Shown one piece after another: positions 1 through 9,164 of a stretch of DNA of 64,000 nt. The notes under the pieces were generated by a model. That model did not search any database. It saw nothing but the letters and a program-made list of their open reading frames with translations, and had not been told where the DNA came from. The DNA comes from Sphingopyxis sp. BSN-002. Its GTDB lineage: Bacteria > Pseudomonadota > Alphaproteobacteria > Sphingomonadales > Sphingomonadaceae. Position 1 is the first letter of the stretch; the number at the start of each line of letters is the position of its first letter. A program made the position numbers and the translations under genes. The stretch is taken from contig NZ_CP091804.1 of NCBI RefSeq assembly GCF_022024275.1, positions 1,488,001 to 1,552,000 on the forward strand. Reading direction: 5' to 3'.

Positions 1-2
1 AG

Positions 3-236
3 GCCGAGGCTGAAGCGAAGGCGACCCAGATGGTGTCGGACGCGATCGCCGGCGGCAACGCGCAGGCGATCAACTACTTCATCGCGCAGAAATATGTCGA
101 GGCGGTCGGCCAGTTCGCGACCAGCCCGAACAGCAAGACGATCCTCTTCCCGGTCGAGGCGACGCAGCTGATCGGCACGCTCGGCGGCATCGGCGAGCTC
201 GCCAAGGACGCGCTCGAACGCAAGACGGGAGCCTGA
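3..236 (+). CDS. SPFH/band-7 family membrane protein, C-terminal end (partial)
   Basis: Only the last 77 codons are in the window; the frame is open from base 3 to the TGA at 234-236. The visible part is an Ala/Glu/Lys-rich helix followed by a stretch reading INYFIAQKYVEA, and it ends in a helix LGGIGELAKDA. This is the usual C-terminus of stomatin/prohibitin-like (QmcA-type) SPFH proteins, which form oligomeric scaffolds at the inner membrane. The partner gene nfeD starts one base after the stop, and SPFH-NfeD pairing is a well-known arrangement that supports the call. The N-terminal membrane anchor and SPFH domain lie upstream of the window. Confidence 0.85.
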   Translation, partial: AEAEAKATQMVSDAIAGGNAQAINYFIAQKYVEAVGQFATSPNSKTILFPVEATQLIGTLGGIGELAKDALERKTGA

Positions 237-237
237 T

Positions 238-684
238 ATGCCCGACTTCATCGCCAATATGGAACCGCACTGGGCGTGGCTGTCGCTCGGCGTGCTGCTA
301 GCCGCAGCAGAGATTGTCGCGCCGGGCTTCTTCCTGATCTGGATCGGCGCGGCAGCGATCGTCACCGGCGTCATCGCGTGGGTCGTGCCGCTGAGCATCC
401 CTCTCCAGCTCGGAATCTTCGCGGTGCTGTCGTTCGTCGCGCTCTATGGCGGGCGCCGCTGGCTGAAGGCGAACCCGATCACCACCACCGACCCCAACCT
501 CAACCAGCGCGGTAACCGCCTCGTGGGCGAGGTGCTGACGGTGACCAAGGCGATCGAGGACGGCCGCGGCCGCGCCAAGGTCGGTGATGGCGAATGGCCG
601 GTCCGCGGACCCGACACGATCGAGGGCGCCAAAGTCCGCGTCGTCAGCGCCGACGGCGGCGTGCTGGTCGTCGAAGCCGCCTAA
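238..684 (+). CDS. NfeD family membrane protein
   Basis: 148 residues. Three hydrophobic segments (about 12-28, 30-50 and 53-70) are followed by a soluble C-terminal domain (about 90-148) rich in Val/Gly, matching the OB-fold of short NfeD proteins. These proteins partner with SPFH scaffolds in membrane-domain organisation or quality control. The ATG at 238 is one base after the stop of the SPFH gene, so the two are probably translated together. The last four bases overlap the end of the convergent acetyltransferase gene. Confidence 0.88.
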   Translation: MPDFIANMEPHWAWLSLGVLLAAAEIVAPGFFLIWIGAAAIVTGVIAWVVPLSIPLQLGIFAVLSFVALYGGRRWLKANPITTTDPNLNQRGNRLVGEVLTVTKAIEDGRGRAKVGDGEWPVRGPDTIEGAKVRVVSADGGVLVVEAA

Positions 685-1247
685 CCGCCCTTCGGACGGC
701 TGTAGATCGCCACGACATGCCCCAGCGCGTCGCTTTCCCCGATACGCCGGAACCCAAGCTTGGCCGAAACACGCTCTGACGCCTCATTCCCGAGGTCGAT
801 GATGCACCGCACCTCTTTCGCATCGAGGTTCGCGTCGGCCCAGCCGAGCGCGGCGGTCATCGCCTCGGTCGCATAGCCGGCGCCCCAATGATCGGCGTCG
901 AACGCCCAGCCCGCCTCGGGCATGCCTTCGAGTTCAGGAATGCCGCGGCAGAAATAGCTGAGGCCGCCCATGCCGATCAGCGCATCGCTTACGCGGTCGG
1001 CGAACACCCAGTAACCGAAGCCCATCACCGGCCACAGCCCCGCCGAACTCAGAAACTTGCCCCAGCTGACGTCGGGCGCACGTGGTTCGCCGCCGATGAA
1101 GCGCGTGACGCGTTCGTCGGCCCACATCGCGATATGGACATCCTTGTCGGCAAAGCGCGTCGGGCGGAGGCGGAGCCGGTCGGTTTCGATCGTCGGGGGC
1201 GCGGTGAACATGGCGCCGACATGCCGCAGCGAAGGGCGGCGGGTCAA
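681..1247 (-). CDS. GNAT family N-acetyltransferase (RimJ/RimL type)
   Basis: 188 residues. After a short leader the protein reads IETDRLRLRPTRFADKD, the usual opening of RimJ/RimL-like GNAT enzymes. It has an acetyl-CoA binding segment around WGAGYATEAM and the late segment NEASERVSAKLGF typical of the fold. It transfers an acetyl group from acetyl-CoA to an amine; the acceptor (ribosomal protein, small amine or drug) cannot be read from sequence. The ATG at 1247 shares four bases (ATGA) with the end of the upstream methyltransferase gene, which favours this start; an internal Met at 1211 is the alternative. Confidence 0.85.
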   Translation of the reverse strand: MTRRPSLRHVGAMFTAPPTIETDRLRLRPTRFADKDVHIAMWADERVTRFIGGEPRAPDVSWGKFLSSAGLWPVMGFGYWVFADRVSDALIGMGGLSYFCRGIPELEGMPEAGWAFDADHWGAGYATEAMTAALGWADANLDAKEVRCIIDLGNEASERVSAKLGFRRIGESDALGHVVAIYSRPKGG

Positions 1248-1804
1248 TCGGGGATCAGATAATGATCGAACAGGTCGTGGAGCAGCGCTTTGCCGTCGAC
1301 CTGCGGCCGGGCGCGCATCACCGCCAGCGTATCAACGCGCGCGAGCACTTCGACATGGCGCAGGACGACGTGATAATGTGGACGGTCGAAGAAGTCGTGA
1401 AACATCAGGATGCAGTCGGGTTTGCAGTGGATCAGCGACTGCAACAGGCACGCGACGCGAAAGCGCCCGTCGATCAGCACCGCGTCGGGGCTGCCCGCAA
1501 GCTTCCGCCAGACCCCTACATGATAGCGCGGCCAGTCGCGCAGCCGGCTTTCATCGACGGGGTAGCCCCACTCCTTCGTCGGACCGATGTCGGCGTGAAA
1601 AGGCGTGAAGTCGATCGCCGCACGCGCGAGGTTGGTGCCGACATTGGCCAGCCATTCGGGATCGCTGTCGACGCTGACAATCGTCTTCACCTGCCGCGCT
1701 GCGACGAGCGTGCTGCCGCCGCAGCCGAATTCGAGCAGCGAATCGCGGCCGGCCAGTTGCAGTTCGAGCTGCGTGATTTCGGCGGCCGACATTCGTGGCT
1801 GCAT
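1244..1804 (-). CDS. Class I SAM-dependent methyltransferase-like protein
   Basis: 186 residues. The glycine-rich motif I is LEFGCGGST at residues 24-32, with an acidic residue ending strand 2 in VSVDSDPEWL (about 44-52). Both are hallmarks of a Rossmann-type SAM-binding fold. Later segments DAVLIDGRFR and CILMFHDFFDRP resemble small O-methyltransferase-like proteins encoded near surface-sugar genes. The substrate is unknown. A ribosome binding site GGGGAG lies just upstream of the ATG at 1804, and the gene is coupled to the acetyltransferase by an ATGA overlap. Confidence 0.7.
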   Translation of the reverse strand: MQPRMSAAEITQLELQLAGRDSLLEFGCGGSTLVAARQVKTIVSVDSDPEWLANVGTNLARAAIDFTPFHADIGPTKEWGYPVDESRLRDWPRYHVGVWRKLAGSPDAVLIDGRFRVACLLQSLIHCKPDCILMFHDFFDRPHYHVVLRHVEVLARVDTLAVMRARPQVDGKALLHDLFDHYLIPD

Positions 1805-1863
1805 GGCATCTCCCCTGACCCGTCCCGACGCTATGGGAGTTGCGCAAGCGCGTCCAGTCGGCT

Positions 1864-1891
1864 TTGCGCAGGCGCAGCGGACTGATAGACG
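1864..1891 (+). promoter_or_regulatory. Candidate promoter for small membrane protein gene (leaderless)
   Basis: TTGCGC (1864-1869), a 16-base spacer and TAGACG (1886-1891). The ATG at 1897 is 11 bases after the first T of the -10 box, so transcription would start at or next to the start codon. No clear Shine-Dalgarno sequence is present. Confidence 0.4.
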
Positions 1892-1896
1892 GGGCC

Positions 1897-2286
1897 ATGC
1901 TGACTCCGCTCTGGCCCCAGCGCCTGCTCGCCCTGCCCTTCCTGATTCTCGGCGGCTGGTGCCTCGCCGCGCCCGCGATGGTCGAGCGGCTGACGATCAA
2001 TCCGGACTATCAGCATCTCAGCGCCACCAGCGCGCTGTTCGTCGGCTGCTTCGGCGCGCAGGCCGTCCTCGGCGCGCTGTTCATCGCTTTCAGCCGATGG
2101 ACGAAGCGGACTTTCGCGATCTACGGCGCCGCGCTGCTGCCCTTCTTCTGGTTCAACTATTATTTCGTGTTCGAGGTGCCGGTGCTCAACCGCTGGATGA
2201 CGCTCGATTTCGGGTCAAACCTTGCGATGCTGGCATGTTGCATCTGGGGATACCGGACCGCGCCCGCCAACTATGTGCCGGCCTGA
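1897..2286 (+). CDS. Small multi-pass membrane protein of unknown function
   Basis: 129 residues from the ATG at 1897. An in-frame Met at 1840 exists, but the stretch before 1897 is Arg-rich and unlike a protein N-terminus. Four hydrophobic segments are visible (about 8-25, 44-64, 71-90 and 104-120), with aromatic patches such as FFWFNYYFVFEVP. It resembles short hypothetical integral membrane proteins of sphingomonads; I do not recognise a functional family. It stands alone between the divergent methyltransferase and the convergent hydrolase. Confidence 0.65.
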   Translation: MLTPLWPQRLLALPFLILGGWCLAAPAMVERLTINPDYQHLSATSALFVGCFGAQAVLGALFIAFSRWTKRTFAIYGAALLPFFWFNYYFVFEVPVLNRWMTLDFGSNLAMLACCIWGYRTAPANYVPA

Positions 2287-2356
2287 CCGCGCGCGCAGGC
2301 CCCGGAGACAGGGAGAGAGAACCGCTCCGGAGACCCGCTCGCGCGAGAGCTGAAGA

Positions 2357-3241
2357 TCAGGCCGCGGCCGCCGCGAACTCGGGCGCCGACGACTGCGCCG
2401 GCATCACCGCGTCGGCATAGTCGCTCTCATATTTCTTGATGAGCGCGCGGTCGTCGTGATTCCACGGGTGGAAGCCCGGCATGAAATAGGCGAGCCAGGG
2501 CAGGAAGCTGCGGCGGAGCACGCCGGGCGAGCCGAGCAGATACCACCAGATGCGCGCGGTTACGCGCCAGCCGGTGAGGCCGTCCTGCTTCAGCAGCGCC
2601 TTCATGCCCTTGACGCGGCGCGGCCAGAAGCGCGTCGTGACGAGCAGCATCATCAGCGACTTGGCGCGCCAGCGTTTGAAGCGGCTCCAGTCCTTCGTCG
2701 CGTGCAGCCAAGTGTCATAGGCGACACCCTTGTGCTCGATCTCCTCGATCGCGTGCCATTTCCACAGCGCGGCCCACTCTTCCTCGGCCCCCGCATACAT
2801 CTTCGGGTCCTTGAGCATCACGGCCGCCATCATCGCGGTGTAATGTTCGAGCGCGATCGTCGCCATCAGGTTGACGATCGGCGGGCGCGCCTTGATCAGC
2901 CCCATCACCTCGTCGACGTCGCCTTCGAGTTCCGAAAGGTCGTAGCCGGCCTCGGCCGCCTTGCGGTTGAAGACGACATGCTCGCGGCTGTGGATCACTT
3001 CCTGCTGGGTGAAGGCACGTATCTCGCGCGCCAGCTTGTCGGGCACACCCTCACGGTGCGCCTTCACCGCCTCGATGAACATCGCCTCGCCCTTCGGGAA
3101 GGTCACCGACAGCGCGGTGTGGAACGCAGAGGCGATCGGGTCGCCGTTCAGCCACCAGCGGCCCTGCCGGTCGTCACGCCCGAAACGGACGTCGCGCGGG
3201 GTTATCGTAAGGTCATTCGGCGTCGGAGAAAGGCTGGACAT
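2357..3241 (-). CDS. Metal-dependent hydrolase (PF10118-type helical metalloprotein)
   Basis: 294 residues, helical. The pattern of putative metal ligands is E81/H84/H88 (QEVIHSREH), E132/H133 (LEHY) and H163/E166/E167/H170 (WHAIEEIEH), as in the predicted metal-dependent hydrolases of PF10118, which resemble di-iron proteins. The substrate is unknown; homologues are often found next to TetR regulators and lipid or fatty-acid genes. The ATG at 3241 has a GAGGAAC ribosome binding site. It is divergent from the TetR gene at 3315, which is the likely controller. Confidence 0.8.
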   Translation of the reverse strand: MSSLSPTPNDLTITPRDVRFGRDDRQGRWWLNGDPIASAFHTALSVTFPKGEAMFIEAVKAHREGVPDKLAREIRAFTQQEVIHSREHVVFNRKAAEAGYDLSELEGDVDEVMGLIKARPPIVNLMATIALEHYTAMMAAVMLKDPKMYAGAEEEWAALWKWHAIEEIEHKGVAYDTWLHATKDWSRFKRWRAKSLMMLLVTTRFWPRRVKGMKALLKQDGLTGWRVTARIWWYLLGSPGVLRRSFLPWLAYFMPGFHPWNHDDRALIKKYESDYADAVMPAQSSAPEFAAAAA

Positions 3242-3295
3242 ATGTTCCTCACCGTCGGAAAGGGGTTCAGGACGTGGGGACGTCCTATGGGGTAG

Positions 3296-3324
3296 AAGTT
3301 AAAGGTTACTTACAGTGGTGTCAA
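3296..3324 (-). promoter_or_regulatory. Candidate promoter of the metal-dependent hydrolase, overlapping the tetR start
   Basis: On the minus strand TTGACA (3324-3319) is followed by 17 bases and TAACTT (3301-3296). The -35 box is a perfect consensus; the -10 is weak. It overlaps the GTG start region of the divergent TetR gene (3315-3320), so a repressor bound here could control both genes. Confidence 0.38.
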
Positions 3325-3908
3325 TAGCAGTCAAAAAGCGGCTGAGCCCGGAGGAGAGCCGCGCCGCCGCGCTCGAGGCAGCCCGCGAAATCCTGATCGA
3401 AAGCGGCCCGCAGGCGGTGACGCTCAAAGCCGTCGCCGCGCGTGTCGACCGCACGCACGCCAATCTGCTGCACCATTTCGGCAGCGCTGCAGGACTGCAG
3501 CAGGCGCTGATCGAGAAAATGGCGGCCTTCATCACCACGACGATCCGCGAGACGGTGTTCCGCCAGCGCGCGGGCGACCAGAATCCCCGTGAAGTCGTCG
3601 ACCTCGCCTTCGATGCGTTCGACACCGGCGGCGCGGGGGCGCTAGCGAGCTGGATGATCCTGTCGGGCAACGAAAATGCGCTCGACCCGATCCTGAAGGC
3701 GATCCACGACCTCGTCGAGGAGCTGCGCGAAGATCATAGCGAGGACGAAGCGCCTATCGAGGACGAGACGATGCAGCTCGTGCTGATGGCGCTCGGCGAC
3801 GCGCTGTTCGGCGGCCCGCTGTCGCGCGCGCTCGGCGTCCCGCGCAGCCGCGCCCGCGAAATCGCGCTCGAATCGATGCTGTCGCACGGGATCGGCCGGC
3901 GCGGCTGA
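3315..3908 (+). CDS. TetR/AcrR family transcriptional regulator
   Basis: 197 residues from GTG at 3315 (an adjacent GTG at 3318 is equivalent), with AAAGG nine bases upstream. The N-terminal part has the classic TetR layout: helix RAAALEAAREILIESG, then VTLKAVAARV and THANLLHHFGSAAGL as the helix-turn-helix and recognition region (about residues 12-57). The C-terminal ligand domain is Asp/Glu-rich in its middle. The divergent metal-dependent hydrolase is the natural target. The inducer is unknown. Confidence 0.88.
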   Translation: MVSIAVKKRLSPEESRAAALEAAREILIESGPQAVTLKAVAARVDRTHANLLHHFGSAAGLQQALIEKMAAFITTTIRETVFRQRAGDQNPREVVDLAFDAFDTGGAGALASWMILSGNENALDPILKAIHDLVEELREDHSEDEAPIEDETMQLVLMALGDALFGGPLSRALGVPRSRAREIALESMLSHGIGRRG

Positions 3909-3939
3909 CGCAAAGCTGGCCTTTTCGGCGCCTTCCCAC

Positions 3940-5001
<1,062 letters not shown>

Positions 5002-5025
5002 GCGCGGTTCCGGCGTGATTGGAGT

Positions 5026-5053
5026 TTGACGTCAACGCTGGGGCAGCTAAGCG
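5026..5053 (+). promoter_or_regulatory. Candidate promoter of proB (leaderless)
   Basis: TTGACG (5026-5031), 16-base spacer, TAAGCG (5048-5053), followed after six bases by the ATG at 5060. The first T of the -10 is 12 bases before the start codon, and no Shine-Dalgarno sequence is visible. Together these suggest a leaderless transcript starting at the A of ATG. Confidence 0.45.
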
Positions 5054-5059
5054 CCTCTC

Positions 5060-6163
5060 ATGTTGTTCGCACCCGCCTCCTGCCCTCGGCTGATCGTCAA
5101 GATCGGATCGGCGTTGCTCGTCGATCCAGACGGCGCGGTGCGGCGCGACTGGCTTGCCGGGATCGCTGCCGATATCGCCGAACGGACGCGGGCAGGTCAG
5201 CAGGTGGCGGTCGTCTCGTCAGGCGCCATCGCACTCGGCGCTCGCCGGCTGAAGCTGGCGAAGGGCGGCCGTGCGAGCCTTGAGGATGCACAAGCTGCCG
5301 CCGCCACCGGCCAGATCGCGCTCAGCCATGTCTGGGCCGAAGTGCTCGGTGCCGAAGGACTGACCGCCGCCCAGATCCTCGTCACGCTCGATGACCTCGA
5401 ACATCGCCGCCGCTACCTCAACGCATCGGCAACGCTCGACCGGCTGCTGAACCTCGGCGTCGTGCCCGTCATCAACGAGAATGACAGCGTCGCGACCGAG
5501 GAAATCCGGTTCGGCGACAATGACCGGCTGGCGGCACGCGTCGCGCAGGCAGCCGGCGCGGGCGGGGTGATCCTGCTCTCGGACATCGACGGGCTCTACG
5601 ACCGGAACCCGGCCCTCTCGGGTGCAAACCATATCGCGCACGTCGAGCGCATCGATGGTGCGATCGAGGCGATGGCCGATACCGGATCGGCGTCAGGCAT
5701 GGGATCGGGCGGCATGGTGTCGAAGATTTCGGCCGCGCGTATCGCCAATGCCGCAGGCGCGCATCTGGCGATTGCCTCGGGACACATCGACCGCCCGCTC
5801 TCGACCGAGGGTCGACATACGATCTTCGTCGCCGAAAAAGGCGCGAGCGCGCGCAAGGCGTGGCTCGCAGGCGGTCTGACCGCAAAAGGCCGGCTGACGA
5901 TCGATGCGGGCGCGGCAAAGGCGCTGCGCGGCGGCGCGAGCTTGCTCGCTGCGGGCGTCACCGCCACAAGCGGCAGCTTCGCGCGCGGCGACATCCTCGA
6001 CATTGCAGGCCCCGACGACCGCGTCATCGCGCGCGGCCTGTCCGAATATACCGCGGCCGACGCTGCGACGATCCTCGGGCTCGGCCGCGACGCGCAAGAG
6101 GCGGCACTCGGCTACGCTCCTCGCGCTGCGATGGTGCACCGCGACCATATGGTGCTCCTGTGA
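5060..6163 (+). CDS. proB: Glutamate 5-kinase
   Basis: 367 residues, the usual size for the long form with a C-terminal PUA domain. The amino-acid kinase domain begins LIVKIGSALLV and has VVSSGAIALGARRL, the segment INENDSVATEEIRFGDND that binds glutamate and nucleotide, and LLSDIDGLYDRNP. The PUA domain occupies roughly 275-360. It phosphorylates glutamate in the first step of proline synthesis. proA is not in the window. The stop codon overlaps the GTG start of the next gene by four bases (GTGA). Confidence 0.96.
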   Translation: MLFAPASCPRLIVKIGSALLVDPDGAVRRDWLAGIAADIAERTRAGQQVAVVSSGAIALGARRLKLAKGGRASLEDAQAAAATGQIALSHVWAEVLGAEGLTAAQILVTLDDLEHRRRYLNASATLDRLLNLGVVPVINENDSVATEEIRFGDNDRLAARVAQAAGAGGVILLSDIDGLYDRNPALSGANHIAHVERIDGAIEAMADTGSASGMGSGGMVSKISAARIANAAGAHLAIASGHIDRPLSTEGRHTIFVAEKGASARKAWLAGGLTAKGRLTIDAGAAKALRGGASLLAAGVTATSGSFARGDILDIAGPDDRVIARGLSEYTAADAATILGLGRDAQEAALGYAPRAAMVHRDHMVLL

Positions 6164-7074
6164 TCCGCACTCTGGCGATGACCGGCGCGACCGGCTTCGT
6201 CGGCGGCGCGACCTTGCGGCAGGCGGTTGCCGCCGGCTGGCACGTCCGCGCCCTCACCCGCCGCGTACAGGAGGCTCGCGAAGGCGTCACGTGGGTATCG
6301 GGCGCGCTCGACAACCACGGAAGCCTTGCCGAACTGGCGACGGAAAGCGATGTCGTCCTGCACATCGCCGGCGTCGTGAACGTCCCGACGCGCGCCGATT
6401 TCGAGGCGGGCAATGCGACCGCGACCGCGAACGTCGTCGAAGCCGCGCGCGCCGCGGGCGTACGGCGCTTCGTCCATGTCTCGTCGCTCGCCGCGCGCGA
6501 ACCCGGACTTTCCAACTATGGCTGGTCGAAAGCGCAGGCAGAGAAGGTCGTCGAGCAAAGCGGGCTCGATTGGACGATCATCCGCCCGCCCGCAGTGTTC
6601 GGTCCCGGCGATACCGAGATGCTCGACCTGTTCCGCATGGCAAAGCGCGGCCTCGCGCTGGTGCCGCCGGGCCGGATGTCGGCGATCTATGTCGACGAAC
6701 TCGCACGCCTGCTGCTCGCCGTCGCCGCCGACCGGGACACCAGCCTCGGCCGGATATACGAGCCCGACGACGGCACACCGGCCGGCTGGTCGTACCGCAG
6801 CTTTGCGCAGGCGGTCGGCCTTGCCGTCGAACGCGCCCGCGTCTCGGCGATCCCGGTTCCGCCGCTGCTCCTGAAGACCGCCGGACAGCTCGACAAGCTG
6901 GTTCGCCGCGGCAACGCCAAACTGACGCCCGACCGCGCGCGCTATATCGCGCATCCCGACTGGGTCGCGAGCGGCGGAGCAGCGCCGCCTCCCGGGCTCT
7001 GGAAACCCGAAGTCGCGACCGGCGAAGCGCTGGCTGCGACGGTTCGGTGGTATCGCGAGCAAGGCTGGCTCTGA
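6160..7074 (+). CDS. NAD(P)-dependent epimerase/dehydratase (extended SDR family)
   Basis: 304 residues from GTG at 6160, which overlaps the proB stop; the longer open frame upstream is antisense-like and rejected. The protein starts MIRTLAMTGATGFVGG, with the Rossmann TGATGFVGG signature, and has YGWSK (Tyr-x3-Lys) as the catalytic pair. It has a conserved segment IIRPPAVFGPGD. It probably oxidises or epimerises a nucleotide sugar or hydroxylated lipid; related proteins include atypical complex-I NDUFA9-like SDRs. The substrate is not determinable here. Confidence 0.85.
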   Translation: MIRTLAMTGATGFVGGATLRQAVAAGWHVRALTRRVQEAREGVTWVSGALDNHGSLAELATESDVVLHIAGVVNVPTRADFEAGNATATANVVEAARAAGVRRFVHVSSLAAREPGLSNYGWSKAQAEKVVEQSGLDWTIIRPPAVFGPGDTEMLDLFRMAKRGLALVPPGRMSAIYVDELARLLLAVAADRDTSLGRIYEPDDGTPAGWSYRSFAQAVGLAVERARVSAIPVPPLLLKTAGQLDKLVRRGNAKLTPDRARYIAHPDWVASGGAAPPPGLWKPEVATGEALAATVRWYREQGWL

Positions 7075-7116
7075 CGTCGCTGGTGGGCCGCGGCTCCACT
7101 TCGGTCGAAGCGTGCA

Positions 7117-7145
7117 TTGCCAAGGACCGGGCGCATCCCTAGGTT
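7117..7145 (+). promoter_or_regulatory. Candidate promoter of sppA (leaderless)
   Basis: TTGCCA (7117-7122), 17-base spacer, TAGGTT (7140-7145), then six bases to the ATG at 7152. The -10 box is again exactly 12 bases upstream of the start codon. Confidence 0.42.
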
Positions 7146-7151
7146 CGCCGC

Positions 7152-9134
7152 ATGACCGACACCACGACCCCGCAGAACGATCCCGCCGGCCCTTGGGCCA
7201 TTCCCGTCCGCCGCCCGCTTCCCGGCGATGACAAGCCGAAAGGCGGTACCAGCTTTCCGCGCAAGGTCTGGAATTTGCTCGTTGCGATAAAGGACGGTCT
7301 CGCGCTGATCTTCCTGCTGCTGTTCTTCGCAGTCCTGTTCGGCCTGCTCTCCGCGCGTCCCAATGCCGCGCTGCCGGTGACCGAAGGCGCGCTGCAGATC
7401 GACTTCGACGGCGTCGTCACCGAACAGCCGTCCGACGTCGATCCGTTCGCCGCCCTGTCGGGCCGCGACCAGCTCCGCGAAATCCGGACCCGCGACGTCG
7501 TTCACGCGCTCGAGACGGCGGCGACCGACAAGCGCGTCACGTCGGTCGTGCTCGACTTCGACCGCTTCCTTGGCGGCGGGCAGGTATCGCTCGCCGAAAT
7601 CGGCGCTGCGGTCGACAAGGTGCGCGCGGCCAAGAAGCCCGTCCTCGCCTTTGCCACCGCCTACACGACCGACAGCTATCAGGTGGCGGCGCACGCCAGC
7701 GAGATCTGGGCCGACGGCATCGGCGGCGTCGCGATCGCCGGTCCGGGCGGATCGCGCCTCTATTACAAGGGGCTGATGGACAAGCTGGGCATCACCGCGC
7801 ACATCTATCGCGTCGGGACCTTCAAGAGTGCGGTCGAGCCTTTCCTGCGGAGCGACCAGTCGCCCGAGGCGAAGGAGGCCGACATGGCCTATGCCGGTGC
7901 GCTGTGGGACAGCTGGCTGACCGAAGTGAAGAAGGCCCGCCCCAAGGCGAAGATCGATCCCTTTATCGCCGACACCGCCGGCGCGGTGAAAGCCGCGGGC
8001 AACGACCTGTCGAAGGCCGGGCTCGACGCCGGGCTGATCGACAAGATCGGTGGCCGCATGGCTTTCAACGCGCGCGTTGCGGAAATCAGCGGCACCTATG
8101 ACGACAGCCGACCGTGGGACTATGCCGCGATCCCGCTCGAAAACTGGGTCGCAGCCAATCCGCCGAAGAGCGATGGCGCGGCGATTGCCGTCATTCCGGT
8201 CGTCGGCGAAATCGTCGACGGCGAAGCGCCGAACGGCAGCGCCGGCGGTGCGACCGTGGCCGAACATATTCTCGACGCCGTGGCCGACAGCAGCACCAAG
8301 GCGGTCGTCCTGCGCGTCGACTCGCCCGGCGGATCGGTGCTGGCGTCGGAAGAGATTCGGCAGGCATTACTGCAGGCCAAGGCGAAGAAATTGCCGGTCG
8401 TCGTTTCAATGGCGAATGTCGCAGCATCGGGCGGCTACTGGATCTCGACACCTGCCGACCGCATTTTTGCCGAGCCCGAGACGATCACCGGCTCGATCGG
8501 CGTGTTCGGCATCCTGCCGAGCTTCGACCAGGCGCTCGCCAAGATCGGGGTCAACGCCGACGGCATCGCGACGACGCCTCTGTCGGGCCAGCCCGACGTG
8601 TTCGGCGGCGTGAACGACGAATTCAACGCGCTTGCACAGGCGAGCGTCGAAGACATTTACGGCCGTTTCACCGGGCTTGTCGCCAAGAGCCGCAAACAGC
8701 CGATCGAGAAGATCCGCACGATTGCCGAGGGCCGCGTCTGGGCGGGCGGCACGGCGCGGCAGATCGGCCTTGTCGACCAGTTCGGCGGCCTGTCCGATGC
8801 CATGTCAGCGGCGGCGAAACTGGCGAAGATCGACGGTGCGTACCACGCCCGATATTATGAGGAAGAACCGAGCGAATTCTCGAAGATGCTCGCTTCGTGG
8901 ACCGGCGCCGAGCAGGAACAGGAAGCAAGCCTGCCGCGCGGCTGGTTCGGGATTGCGGCGATGAACCGCCAGCTCGTCGAACGACGGCTGGTGCAGGATC
9001 TGACGATGCTCACGAAATCGGGTTCGGTGCAGGCGAGCTGCCTCGATTGCCGCGCCTATCTGCCGGCGGTACCGCGGGCGGGCGACAGGGAGGCGAAAGG
9101 GTTCCTCGGAACGCTTGCGCTGCTACTCAAGTAA
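7152..9134 (+). CDS. sppA: Signal peptide peptidase SppA, 67K type (protease IV)
   Basis: 660 residues, the double-domain form. One membrane segment lies at about 49-67. The catalytic lysine is K225 in VGTFKSAVEPF, and the nucleophile is S426 in AASGGYW; together they form the Ser/Lys dyad of the S49 family, as in Escherichia coli SppA. It degrades cleaved signal peptides at the inner membrane, with the active site facing the periplasm. The C-terminal ~60 residues (CLDCRAYLP and beyond) extend past the conserved domain. Monocistronic; it converges with the next gene. Confidence 0.95.
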   Translation: MTDTTTPQNDPAGPWAIPVRRPLPGDDKPKGGTSFPRKVWNLLVAIKDGLALIFLLLFFAVLFGLLSARPNAALPVTEGALQIDFDGVVTEQPSDVDPFAALSGRDQLREIRTRDVVHALETAATDKRVTSVVLDFDRFLGGGQVSLAEIGAAVDKVRAAKKPVLAFATAYTTDSYQVAAHASEIWADGIGGVAIAGPGGSRLYYKGLMDKLGITAHIYRVGTFKSAVEPFLRSDQSPEAKEADMAYAGALWDSWLTEVKKARPKAKIDPFIADTAGAVKAAGNDLSKAGLDAGLIDKIGGRMAFNARVAEISGTYDDSRPWDYAAIPLENWVAANPPKSDGAAIAVIPVVGEIVDGEAPNGSAGGATVAEHILDAVADSSTKAVVLRVDSPGGSVLASEEIRQALLQAKAKKLPVVVSMANVAASGGYWISTPADRIFAEPETITGSIGVFGILPSFDQALAKIGVNADGIATTPLSGQPDVFGGVNDEFNALAQASVEDIYGRFTGLVAKSRKQPIEKIRTIAEGRVWAGGTARQIGLVDQFGGLSDAMSAAAKLAKIDGAYHARYYEEEPSEFSKMLASWTGAEQEQEASLPRGWFGIAAMNRQLVERRLVQDLTMLTKSGSVQASCLDCRAYLPAVPRAGDREAKGFLGTLALLLK

Positions 9135-9138
9135 GTTC

Positions 9139-9158
9139 CCTTCCCGCTCGCGGGAAGG
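9139..9158. terminator. Hairpin between convergent genes, possible weak terminator
   Basis: Eight-base perfect inverted repeat CCTTCCCG-CTCG-CGGGAAGG between the convergent stops of sppA and the alpha/beta hydrolase. Neither strand has a T-run after the stem, so intrinsic termination is doubtful. Confidence 0.3.
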
Positions 9159-9164
9159 AAGTCA

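Noticed and set aside
9139..9158. Strong bidirectional terminator between sppA and the hydrolase
   Set aside because: The stem is good but no T-run follows on either strand; kept only as a weak hairpin.
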